DNA from: Enterococcaceae bacterium
Lineage (GTDB): Bacteria > Bacillota > Bacilli > Lactobacillales > Catellicoccaceae
Assembly (NCBI GenBank): GCA_030150665.1
Contig: JASLFJ010000008.1
Span: 1 to 11,132 of the forward strand
Reading direction: 5' to 3'
DNA: 11,132 nucleotides
Below are positions 5,597 through 11,132 of the stretch, piece after piece. The position numbers and the translations under genes are program-made. The notes under the pieces were generated by a model that worked only from the letters and a program-made list of their open reading frames with translations, had not been told where the DNA came from and did not search any database. The first letter of the stretch is position 1; each line of letters starts with the position of its first letter.

Positions 5597-7297
5597 ATGG
5601 ATAATAAATCCTTAGTTGCAAACACACTACATCCTGTATTAAAAGAACATCTTAACTATGATACAATTTATCAACTACTAGAACAACCTAAAGATAGCAA
5701 ATTAGGAGATATTGCTTTTCCAGTATTTACACTGGCTAAAACATTTCGCAAAGCTCCACAAATGATTGCATCAGAACTTGCAGAACAATTAGATCAAACT
5801 CATTTTGATGCTATAGAAGTGGTTGGTCCTTATATCAACTTTTTCTTAAACAAAGCAGAAATTAGCGCCAATACCTTACAAACAGTCTTAACTGAAGGAG
5901 GGCATTACGGGGATACGGATCAAGGGAAAGGTCAAAATTTACCGATTGATCTATCTTCCCCTAATATTGCAAAACCTATGTCTATGGGGCATTTACGTTC
6001 AACCGTAATTGGTAATGCCTTAGCAAATATTGTTGAAAAAATTGGTTATAAACCGATCCGAATCAATCACTTAGGAGATTGGGGTACACAATTTGGAAAA
6101 TTAATTGTTGCCTATAAAAAATGGGGAGATGAAGAATCAGTCCGTAAAGCTCCTATTGAAGAATTACTCCGTTTATATGTAGATTTTCATACAGAAGCTG
6201 AAGTTCATCCTGAATTAGAAGATGAAGCTCGTGAATGGTTTAAACGTCTAGAAGATGGTGATGAAGAAGCAATCCGTTTATGGGAATGGTTCCGTGAAGA
6301 ATCGTTAAAAGAATTCCAACCTGTCTATGAATTATTAGATATCCAATTTGACTCATTACATGGTGAAGCTTTTTACAATGATAAAATGGATGAAGTCATC
6401 ACTTTATTAGAAGAAAAACATTTACTGGTTGAAGATAAAGGTGCTGAAATTGTTGACTTATCAAGCTATGATTTAAATCCAGCACTCATTAAAAAAGCAG
6501 ATGGGGCTACTCTTTATATTACACGTGACCTTGCTGCTGCGATTTACCGTAAACGTACTTATGATTTTGCTGAAGTGCTTTATGTTGTTGGTAATGAGCA
6601 AAGCTATCACTTTAAACAATTAAAAGCTGTCCTTACAGAAATGGGATTTGATTGGGCAAAAGATGTACACCACATTCCATTTGGTCTGATTACTAAAGAT
6701 GGAAAAAAACTATCCACACGTAAAGGAAAAATTGTGTTACTGATTGAAGTTCTTGAAGAAGCGATTCAATCTGCAAGAGCACAAATTGCTGAAAAAAATC
6801 CTGATTTAGAAAATGCAGATGAAATCGCCGAACAAGTCGGTGTAGGTGCTGTAATCTTCCATGACTTAAAAAATGATCGTCTCAATACCTTTGACTTTAC
6901 TTTAGATGAAGTGGTTCGTTTTGAAGGAGAAACAGGCCCCTACGTACAATACACCCATGTTCGTTGCTGCAGTATTTTAGAAAAAGCAGGATGGAACTTA
7001 GAACAAGCAACAAAGAGCAACCACTTATCATTAACAGATGAAGCAAGTTGGGAAATTATTAAACTGATTGAAAGTTATCCAGATGTCATTCAAAAAGCAG
7101 CTAAAGAATATGAACCATCCGTTATTGCAAAACATGCGATTTTACTATCTCAAGCGTTCAATCGCTACTATGCACATACAAAAATCTTAGCAGATGATTC
7201 TGAAAAACAAGCACGTCTTGCTTTAGTTTATGCTGTGAAAACACTGCTTAAAGAAGATTTGCGTCTTTTAGGTATTAAAGCTCCTGAAAAAATGTAA
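5597..7297 (+). CDS. argS: Arginyl-tRNA synthetase
   Basis: This class I aminoacyl-tRNA synthetase charges tRNA-Arg with arginine. At 566 residues it has normal length. The N-terminal Add1 domain spans roughly 1-115. The active-site entry DLSSPNIAKPMSMGHLRST has the HIGH-type signature as SMGH (129-132), with INHLGDWGTQFG following. KLSTRKG (371-377) replaces KMSKS, and FEGETGPYVQYTHVR precedes the C-terminal DALR anticodon-binding domain (about 450-566). The ATG at 5597 is 8 bases from TGGAGG. It has its own strong promoter, a structured leader and a downstream intrinsic terminator, so it is monocistronic. Divergence from argR suggests arginine-responsive control, though no T-box is present. 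Confidence 0.98.
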   Translation: MDNKSLVANTLHPVLKEHLNYDTIYQLLEQPKDSKLGDIAFPVFTLAKTFRKAPQMIASELAEQLDQTHFDAIEVVGPYINFFLNKAEISANTLQTVLTEGGHYGDTDQGKGQNLPIDLSSPNIAKPMSMGHLRSTVIGNALANIVEKIGYKPIRINHLGDWGTQFGKLIVAYKKWGDEESVRKAPIEELLRLYVDFHTEAEVHPELEDEAREWFKRLEDGDEEAIRLWEWFREESLKEFQPVYELLDIQFDSLHGEAFYNDKMDEVITLLEEKHLLVEDKGAEIVDLSSYDLNPALIKKADGATLYITRDLAAAIYRKRTYDFAEVLYVVGNEQSYHFKQLKAVLTEMGFDWAKDVHHIPFGLITKDGKKLSTRKGKIVLLIEVLEEAIQSARAQIAEKNPDLENADEIAEQVGVGAVIFHDLKNDRLNTFDFTLDEVVRFEGETGPYVQYTHVRCCSILEKAGWNLEQATKSNHLSLTDEASWEIIKLIESYPDVIQKAAKEYEPSVIAKHAILLSQAFNRYYAHTKILADDSEKQARLALVYAVKTLLKEDLRLLGIKAPEKM

Positions 7298-7341
7298 AAA
7301 GGTAATCAAGATTAAATTAAAAATCCGATTATTTTATTTTT

Positions 7342-7377
7342 AAAAAAGAGTAGATGTTCGTTATCTACTCTTTTTTT
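7342..7377 (+). terminator. Intrinsic terminator of argS
   Basis: GAGTAGAT (7348-7355) pairs with ATCTACTC (7363-7370), extended by A6/T6, with a GTTCGTT loop and a T7 tail. Confidence 0.93.
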
Positions 7378-7409
7378 GTTCTGTTTTATCCGCTTTCACA
7401 CCATATTCT

Positions 7410-7438
7410 TTGACTTTTTTCTGAATTATCAATACAAT
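7410..7438 (+). promoter_or_regulatory. Promoter of the hydroxyacyl-CoA dehydrogenase-like gene
   Basis: TTGACT at 7410-7415, a 17-base spacer and TACAAT at 7433-7438 (both 5/6 to consensus) lie right after the argS terminator. RNA would start near 7445, leaving a leader of about 70 bases. Confidence 0.75.
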
Positions 7439-7450
7439 GAACATATAGAG

Positions 7451-7490
7451 ATCATTCATATCTATCTTTTTTTAATGAAATATGAATGAT
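7451..7490 (+). other. Leader hairpin upstream of the hydroxyacyl-CoA dehydrogenase-like gene
   Basis: A perfect 11-base-pair stem (ATCATTCATAT at 7451-7461 with ATATGAATGAT at 7480-7490), extendable by G-U and A-U pairs, encloses an 18-base loop. A short TTTTATT follows, then AGGAGG at 7504-7509. It may be a weak attenuator, an mRNA stability element or an operator dyad. Confidence 0.55.
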
Positions 7491-7516
7491 TTTATTAAAA
7501 TCTAGGAGGTCTTTTT

Positions 7517-8410
7517 ATGACACTACAAAATATTACTGTTGCAGGATCAGGAGTTTTAGGTGGACAAATTGCGTTTCAAGCAGCGTACTTTGGTAAAAAT
7601 GTGTATGTTTATGATATTACTGAAGATGCGTTAAACAAAGCTAAAAAAACAATGGAAAAATATGTAGATATTTATGATGGATATTTCCAAGATAAAGAAA
7701 AAACACTCACTGTGTTTGATCGCTTAAACTTTACAACGGATTTAGCAGAAGCAACTAAAGATGCGGATGTGCTTATTGAAGCTGTTCCTGAAGTTTTAAA
7801 AATCAAACAATCTTTATTTGAAGAAGCAAGTAAAGTTGCACCTGAAAAAACGATTTTTGCTACAAACACTTCTACCATGCTGCCTAGCCAAATTGCGCCA
7901 AGTACAGATCGTCCAGAAAAATTCTTAGCCATGCACTTTGCTAATGAAATTTGGCTACATAATACTGCTGAAATTATGGGACATGAAGGAACCGATCCAA
8001 AAGTAATGGATGAAATTGTTGAACTTGCTAAAGAAATGAACTTAGTTCCGATTCGCCTCAATAAAGAACAACCTGGATATGTTCTTAACTCACTACTTAT
8101 GCCATTTTTAGATAGTGCAATGTATCTTTGGGTCACTGGCGTATCTGATCCTCAAACTATCGATAAAGACTGGATGATCTCTACATCGATGCCAATGGGT
8201 CCATTTGGAACGCTTGATATTATTGGTATGCGTACACAATATGATGTATTACTTCACCGTATTCAAATGGGTGAAAAACAATTACAACCATTTGCAGATA
8301 AAATCAAAACAGAATTTATCGATAAAGGAAAATTAGGAGTAAGTACAAATGAAGGCTTCTACAAATATCCACATCCTGCCTACACAAACCCTAACTTCTT
8401 AAAACCTTAA
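7517..8410 (+). CDS. 3-hydroxyacyl-CoA dehydrogenase family oxidoreductase
   Basis: The 297-residue protein has an N-terminal Rossmann domain with VAGSGVLGGQ (residues 8-17), the NAD-binding loop, an acidic residue at the end of strand 2 (VYDI), and a C-terminal helical 3HCDH domain (about 186-285). Catalytic residues expected for L-3-hydroxyacyl-CoA dehydrogenases can be placed: Ser119 in NTST, His140, Glu152 and Asn191 in PGYVLNSLL. The usual HFFNP motif reads HFANEIW, so the substrate pocket may differ. No thiolase, enoyl-CoA hydratase or acyl-CoA dehydrogenase gene is nearby, and the gene is monocistronic with its own promoter and terminator. It may reduce a short-chain 3-oxoacyl-CoA or a related small hydroxy acid; the substrate is not determinable here. 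The ATG follows an AGGAGG at ideal spacing. Confidence 0.88.
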   Translation: MTLQNITVAGSGVLGGQIAFQAAYFGKNVYVYDITEDALNKAKKTMEKYVDIYDGYFQDKEKTLTVFDRLNFTTDLAEATKDADVLIEAVPEVLKIKQSLFEEASKVAPEKTIFATNTSTMLPSQIAPSTDRPEKFLAMHFANEIWLHNTAEIMGHEGTDPKVMDEIVELAKEMNLVPIRLNKEQPGYVLNSLLMPFLDSAMYLWVTGVSDPQTIDKDWMISTSMPMGPFGTLDIIGMRTQYDVLLHRIQMGEKQLQPFADKIKTEFIDKGKLGVSTNEGFYKYPHPAYTNPNFLKP

Positions 8411-8456
8411 TCTGATATGAATCACATATCTCTCTTCTTAAATTAATATATAATAT

Positions 8457-8490
8457 AAAAAACGCTTAGTACGAGTACTAAGCGTTTTTT
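8457..8490. terminator. Bidirectional terminator between the dehydrogenase gene and thiT
   Basis: The near-perfect inverted repeat pairs 8457-8472 with 8475-8490 (AAAAAACGCTTAGT and ACTAAGCGTTTTTT arms). The T6 on the plus strand serves the upstream gene, and the A6 on the other side gives a T-run for thiT on the minus strand. Confidence 0.92.
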
Positions 8491-8544
8491 ATTATATTTA
8501 TAAACACTACAAAAAGAAGTTAAAAAGTAAAATTAAAATAATGG

Positions 8545-9123
8545 TTATCGAGTTTCCACCATAAATAATTTTGGCCATTTTGCAAATAAAATACTTAAAA
8601 TAATCCCAGTAACAATACTTGTTGCTAGTGCAGAAGCACCGTTCATCACTAAAGAAAAAATAATAGGACTCATTCCCCATAAAGCATAACTTCCCCAAAA
8701 AACAACTCCCGCTACAAAATGCCAGAAAAATCTAGCAAAGGTTCCTATAAAACTGGCTTCCCAAATATATTTATAGCCCTTTTTCTTTTCATTTTTTAAT
8801 AACACTTTATGTAGTGGCTCTGCGTAAAAGCCTGCAAAGCCTGCAAAACCAAATGCTACAACATATTCAATAATGACTTGGGTTACACTTAAAATATAAA
8901 TATTCCCAAAAAAATGAAGTAAGCCCCAAAGAAAAGCAGCAAAAAACCCTGCTTTAAAGCCTCTTCTTAGTGCATAAAGAGTCATAGGAATCATTCCTAA
9001 AGATACTGAAAAACTGCTACCAATTTGCATCGGAATAAATGATAGTACCATCGCGAGTGCAGCAACAATGGCACCTTCAACACCTATTCTCAGTGACTGT
9101 GTACTTGATGTTGTTTTTGACAT
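8545..9123 (-). CDS. thiT: Thiamine ECF transporter substrate-binding protein ThiT
   Basis: ThiT is the membrane S component that captures thiamine for a shared energy-coupling module (EcfA, EcfA', EcfT) encoded elsewhere. The 192-residue, very hydrophobic protein fits about six membrane segments and ends PKLFMVETR. Motifs shared with Lactococcus ThiT include the LRRG loop (52-55), an EY pair in the fourth helix region (Glu86, Tyr87), RFFWHFVAGVVFW (His135, Trp143) and a late Asn161 in MNG. In Lactococcus the residues at these positions contact thiamine; the alignment is from memory. A tyrosine that precedes the Asn by five residues there is Phe156 here. A TPP riboswitch directly upstream strongly supports thiamine as the substrate. 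The ATG at 9123 is preceded by AAAAAGGAG at 8 bases. Confidence 0.95.
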   Translation of the reverse strand: MSKTTSSTQSLRIGVEGAIVAALAMVLSFIPMQIGSSFSVSLGMIPMTLYALRRGFKAGFFAAFLWGLLHFFGNIYILSVTQVIIEYVVAFGFAGFAGFYAEPLHKVLLKNEKKKGYKYIWEASFIGTFARFFWHFVAGVVFWGSYALWGMSPIIFSLVMNGASALATSIVTGIILSILFAKWPKLFMVETR

Positions 9124-9131
9124 AAAAAAAA

Positions 9132-9156
9132 CTCCTTTTTGCCAATAACAAAGGAG
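9132..9156 (-). terminator. Riboswitch expression platform: terminator-like hairpin containing the thiT ribosome binding site
   Basis: On the minus strand CTCCTTT (9156-9150) pairs with AAAGGAG (9138-9132) around an 11-base loop, followed by eight T (9131-9124) and then the thiT ATG. The descending arm is itself the Shine-Dalgarno sequence. The hairpin could therefore end transcription, hide the ribosome binding site, or both. Confidence 0.75.
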
Positions 9157-9180
9157 AAATCGATCATCTTACTCGACTGC

Positions 9181-9268
9181 TCACAATCCCTTCGTTCGTA
9201 CTAACGAGACAGGTTCTAAGAGTTTAGGATATTCTTATCCATTCTCAGCATATTGCTCCCCTTTGTGA
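9181..9268 (-). ncRNA. TPP (thiamine pyrophosphate) riboswitch aptamer, THI element
   Basis: On the minus strand the aptamer shows GGGGAGC (9261-9255), GCTGAGA (9249-9243), GAACCTG and a closing AAGGGA near 9192-9187, in the order and spacing of the thi-box. P1 is formed by TCACAA (9268-9263) and TTGTGA (9186-9181). TPP binding should switch off thiT. The variable P3 stem (GGATA/TATCC) is also visible. Confidence 0.95.
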
Positions 9269-9298
9269 TTGAATCTATTTATTTTATATTGCTTAACT

Positions 9299-9328
9299 AG
9301 TATGCCACAGATAAAGTCTATCCGTCAA
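9299..9328 (-). promoter_or_regulatory. Candidate thiT promoter
   Basis: Minus strand TTGACG (9328-9323), an 18-base spacer and CATACT (9304-9299) would start RNA about 25 bases before the aptamer P1. The -10 is weak, and TATAAA closer to the aptamer is an alternative. Confidence 0.35.
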
Positions 9329-9356
9329 TGATCTTGATGATCAATAACAAGAATGC

Positions 9357-9385
9357 TTGCACTTTCAGATAAAATATTTCATAAT
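9357..9385 (+). promoter_or_regulatory. Promoter of the rRNA methyltransferase gene
   Basis: TTGCAC at 9357-9362, a 17-base spacer and CATAAT at 9380-9385 would start RNA near 9391, about 28 bases before the ATG at 9419. It lies within the upstream extension of the open frame, which argues against a start earlier than 9419. Confidence 0.65.
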
Positions 9386-9418
9386 AACACTACATCATTT
9401 AATCTGTTGGAGGAAGTT

Positions 9419-10843
9419 ATGCAAAAAAAAATGCAATCACACAAAAAGAAAAGCTTGCCAAAAAAACATGCTGCAAAATCACTCAATAAAACAGTGACAG
9501 TAACCATTAAACGCTTAGGGATTAATGGTGAAGGTATTGCTGCTTATCATAAAAAAGTTGTATTTATTCCCTTTGCTTTGCCACAAGAGACCGTTAAAAT
9601 CCAACTTACTAAAGAATATCCTACGTATTTTGAGGGGAAATTACTACATATTATAAAACCTTCTCCGTACCGACAAACTCCTGTATGTCCTTTATTTATG
9701 AGCTGTGGTGGCTGTCAGTTACAACACCTCACCTATGATAAACAATTAGCGTTTAAACAAGATTTAATCAAACAATCGCTTCATAAATTCAAACCGCAAG
9801 GATATCATACATATACCATTAAACCGACTATAGGTATGGATGAACCGTATCGTTATCGGAATAAATTACAATTTCAAGTCCGTGAAAATGATAAAAAAGA
9901 AATCCAAGCGGGTTTATTTGCACCTAATTCCCATGAACTAATTCCCATCTCTGAATGTGTGGTCCAAGAATCATTAAGTATGACCATTTTAAATAAAATT
10001 GTTCAACTCCTCAATAAGTACTCTATTTCTGCATATCATGAGCGTAAAAAAACAGGAGTCATGAAAACTATCGTCATTCGCCAAGCAAAACATACACAAC
10101 ACGTACAAATTGTTTTTGTAACATCTACAGAAAACCTTCCCCATAAACAAGCACTGATCCAAACATTAACAACAACCTTTCCTGAAATTGTCTCTATTGC
10201 ACACAATATCCATCCTAAACATACTCATGAAATTTTAGGAAGAAAAACAACAATTTGTTTCGGTACAGAAACATTAGAAGAACGCATCTTAGGCCTTTGT
10301 GTACAGTTATCTGCACCGGCATTTTTCCAATTAAATACAGAACAGACAGAACGCCTCTATCAACTTGCTAAACATGCACTTAATCTTCACCCTGAAGACC
10401 GACTTATTGAAGCTTATTGTGGTATTGGTATTTTATCCTTGTTATGTGCACCCGAAGTGCAAGAAATTCGCAGTATGGATATTACACAAGAAGCTATCCT
10501 TAATGCTCAACATAATGCAAAACGTCTCGGTTATAATCACGTACATTTTTATACTGGAAAAGCAGAGAGTTTAATTCCAAAGTGGTTTCAAGAAGGATTT
10601 CATCCTAACGCATTACTCGTTGACCCGCCACGCACAGGATTAGATGCACAGTTACTTAAGACTTTGTGTCAACATCCTGTTCAAAAATTAGTTTATATTT
10701 CATGTAATCCATCAACACTAGCCAGAGATTTAGCAACATTAAGCAAATATTATTATGTTGATTTCTTACAACCTGTAGATATGTTTCCACAAACAGCAAA
10801 ATGTGAAGTAGTAGTCAGACTCACTTATCGAAAACGTAAATAA
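9419..10843 (+). CDS. rlmD: 23S rRNA (uracil-C5)-methyltransferase, RlmD/RlmCD (TrmA-RumA) family
   Basis: This enzyme transfers a methyl group from S-adenosylmethionine to C5 of uracil in 23S rRNA; the E. coli RlmD target is U1939, and Bacillus RlmCD modifies U747 and U1939. Numbered from the 9419 start (474 residues), a lysine-rich head precedes a TRAM-type RNA-binding domain (about 24-80). Iron-sulphur cysteines are Cys90, Cys96, Cys99 (CPLFMSCGGC) and Cys180 (C-X5-C-X2-C-X80-C). The SAM-binding motif is LIEAYCGIGILSLLC, followed by VDPPRTGLD. The catalytic Cys429 is in YISCNPSTLARDL, and a general-base Glu463 is in AKCEVVV. The frame stays open 22 codons upstream (ATG 9353), but GGAGG at 9409-9413 and the promoter favour 9419. 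Whether it modifies one or both uracils cannot be told from sequence alone. Confidence 0.93.
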   Translation: MQKKMQSHKKKSLPKKHAAKSLNKTVTVTIKRLGINGEGIAAYHKKVVFIPFALPQETVKIQLTKEYPTYFEGKLLHIIKPSPYRQTPVCPLFMSCGGCQLQHLTYDKQLAFKQDLIKQSLHKFKPQGYHTYTIKPTIGMDEPYRYRNKLQFQVRENDKKEIQAGLFAPNSHELIPISECVVQESLSMTILNKIVQLLNKYSISAYHERKKTGVMKTIVIRQAKHTQHVQIVFVTSTENLPHKQALIQTLTTTFPEIVSIAHNIHPKHTHEILGRKTTICFGTETLEERILGLCVQLSAPAFFQLNTEQTERLYQLAKHALNLHPEDRLIEAYCGIGILSLLCAPEVQEIRSMDITQEAILNAQHNAKRLGYNHVHFYTGKAESLIPKWFQEGFHPNALLVDPPRTGLDAQLLKTLCQHPVQKLVYISCNPSTLARDLATLSKYYYVDFLQPVDMFPQTAKCEVVVRLTYRKRK

Positions 10844-10875
10844 AAAAAGACGCGTCCTAAGATGCGTCTTTTTTT
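10842..10875. terminator. Bidirectional terminator between the methyltransferase gene and nagA
   Basis: AAAAAAAGACGC (10842-10853) pairs with GCGTCTTTTTTT (10864-10875), with a T7 tail on the plus strand and an equal T-run on the minus strand. It overlaps the last two bases of the methyltransferase stop codon and serves both converging genes. Confidence 0.93.
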
Positions 10876-10900
10876 ATATCTTATTTTTGTTCAATCTAAC

Positions 10901-11132
10901 TTAAATATGTTGATAACGACATACACCGTCAACATAAGTCGCTTGTAGCGTGAGATCAGGACTCCATACAGTAAAATCTGCAGCATAGCCGGGTGCTATT
11001 TGTCCGCACACATCATCAATACCACTACTTACCGCAGGAACATAAGTACTCATTAAAAATGCCTCTTCTACAGTTGCCATATTCCAATCAACAACATTAT
11101 AAACTGCTTCTTTTAACTGTAAAATACTTCCT
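10901..11132 (-). CDS. nagA: N-acetylglucosamine-6-phosphate deacetylase (3' part only)
   Basis: The last 76 codons of a minus-strand gene begin beyond the right edge. The visible residues start GSILQLKEAVYNVVDW, continue EEAFLMSTYVPAVSSGIDDVCGQIAPGYAADF and end LTLQATYVDGVCRYQHI. This is the conserved C-terminus of NagA in Firmicutes: the closing part of the amidohydrolase domain and the IAPG-ADF beta-strand domain. NagA removes acetate from GlcNAc-6-phosphate to give glucosamine-6-phosphate for glycolysis or wall synthesis. The metal-binding histidines lie outside the window, so catalytic integrity cannot be judged. The TAA at 10903-10901 is followed by the shared terminator. Confidence 0.9.
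   Translation of the reverse strand, partial: GSILQLKEAVYNVVDWNMATVEEAFLMSTYVPAVSSGIDDVCGQIAPGYAADFTVWSPDLTLQATYVDGVCRYQHI

Noticed and set aside
7672..8136. A 154-codon minus-strand open frame inside the dehydrogenase gene
   Set aside because: It lies wholly antisense to a well-supported gene, has no ribosome binding site and its product resembles no family.
8507..8698. Minus-strand small open frame overlapping the 3' end of thiT
   Set aside because: It is out of frame with thiT, overlaps it for most of its length and looks like a frame shadow.
9330..9345. TGATC/GATCA inverted repeat between thiT and the methyltransferase gene
   Set aside because: It is only five base pairs with no tail or consistent position relative to either promoter, so it is likely chance.
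1..11132. Mobile elements, CRISPR arrays, tRNA or rRNA genes, prophage or defence systems
   Set aside because: No transposase, regular repeat-spacer array, tRNA-like fold or unknown multi-gene cassette was seen; all large genes belong to known metabolic or housekeeping families.

Overview
The window is AT-rich DNA from a low-GC Gram-positive bacterium. It most resembles Enterococcus or a close relative within the Lactobacillales. The arginine deiminase genes lie in the order arcA-arcB-arcC-arcR-arcD, as in Enterococcus faecalis, and the ArcA, ArcB and ArcC proteins read as close homologues of the enterococcal enzymes from memory of those families. Other signs are strong AGGAG-type ribosome binding sites, cre-like (CcpA) sites, a ThiT-type thiamine transporter under a TPP riboswitch, and an RlmD/RlmCD-type rRNA methylase. 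No species is assigned.

Layout. Positions 1-4476 (minus strand) hold the arginine deiminase operon: arcA, arcB, arcC, a Crp/Fnr-type regulator (arcR) and the 5' part of an arcD-like membrane antiporter cut off by the window edge. A hairpin sits between arcA and arcB, and an intrinsic terminator overlapped by a candidate promoter sits between arcB and arcC. Positions 4477-4792 form a rich control region for arcA: a Crp/Fnr-like (or ARG-box-like) palindrome, two cre-like sites, a long dyad and repeated TTAAGTAT octamers. Then argR (minus, TTG start) and argS (plus) diverge from a 330-base region with a promoter for each and tandem hairpins in the argS leader. A 3-hydroxyacyl-CoA dehydrogenase-like gene (plus) follows with its own promoter and a long leader hairpin. 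thiT (minus) follows, with a TPP riboswitch whose terminator stem contains the ribosome binding site. The rlmD/rlmCD-type methylase gene (plus) comes next, and the 3' end of nagA (minus) runs off the right edge.

How the genes fit together. ArcD would exchange arginine for ornithine, ArcA deiminates arginine to citrulline, ArcB converts citrulline to ornithine and carbamoyl phosphate, and ArcC recovers ATP from carbamoyl phosphate, releasing ammonia. ArgR (arginine sensing), ArcR (Crp/Fnr family) and CcpA (catabolite control) are the expected regulators, and sites resembling targets of all three are visible upstream of arcA or argR. argS, which consumes arginine for translation, shares the divergent control region with argR. 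The genes right of position 7378 look like unrelated housekeeping or metabolic units separated by terminators. The coding content is mostly conventional; the interest lies in the non-coding regulatory architecture.
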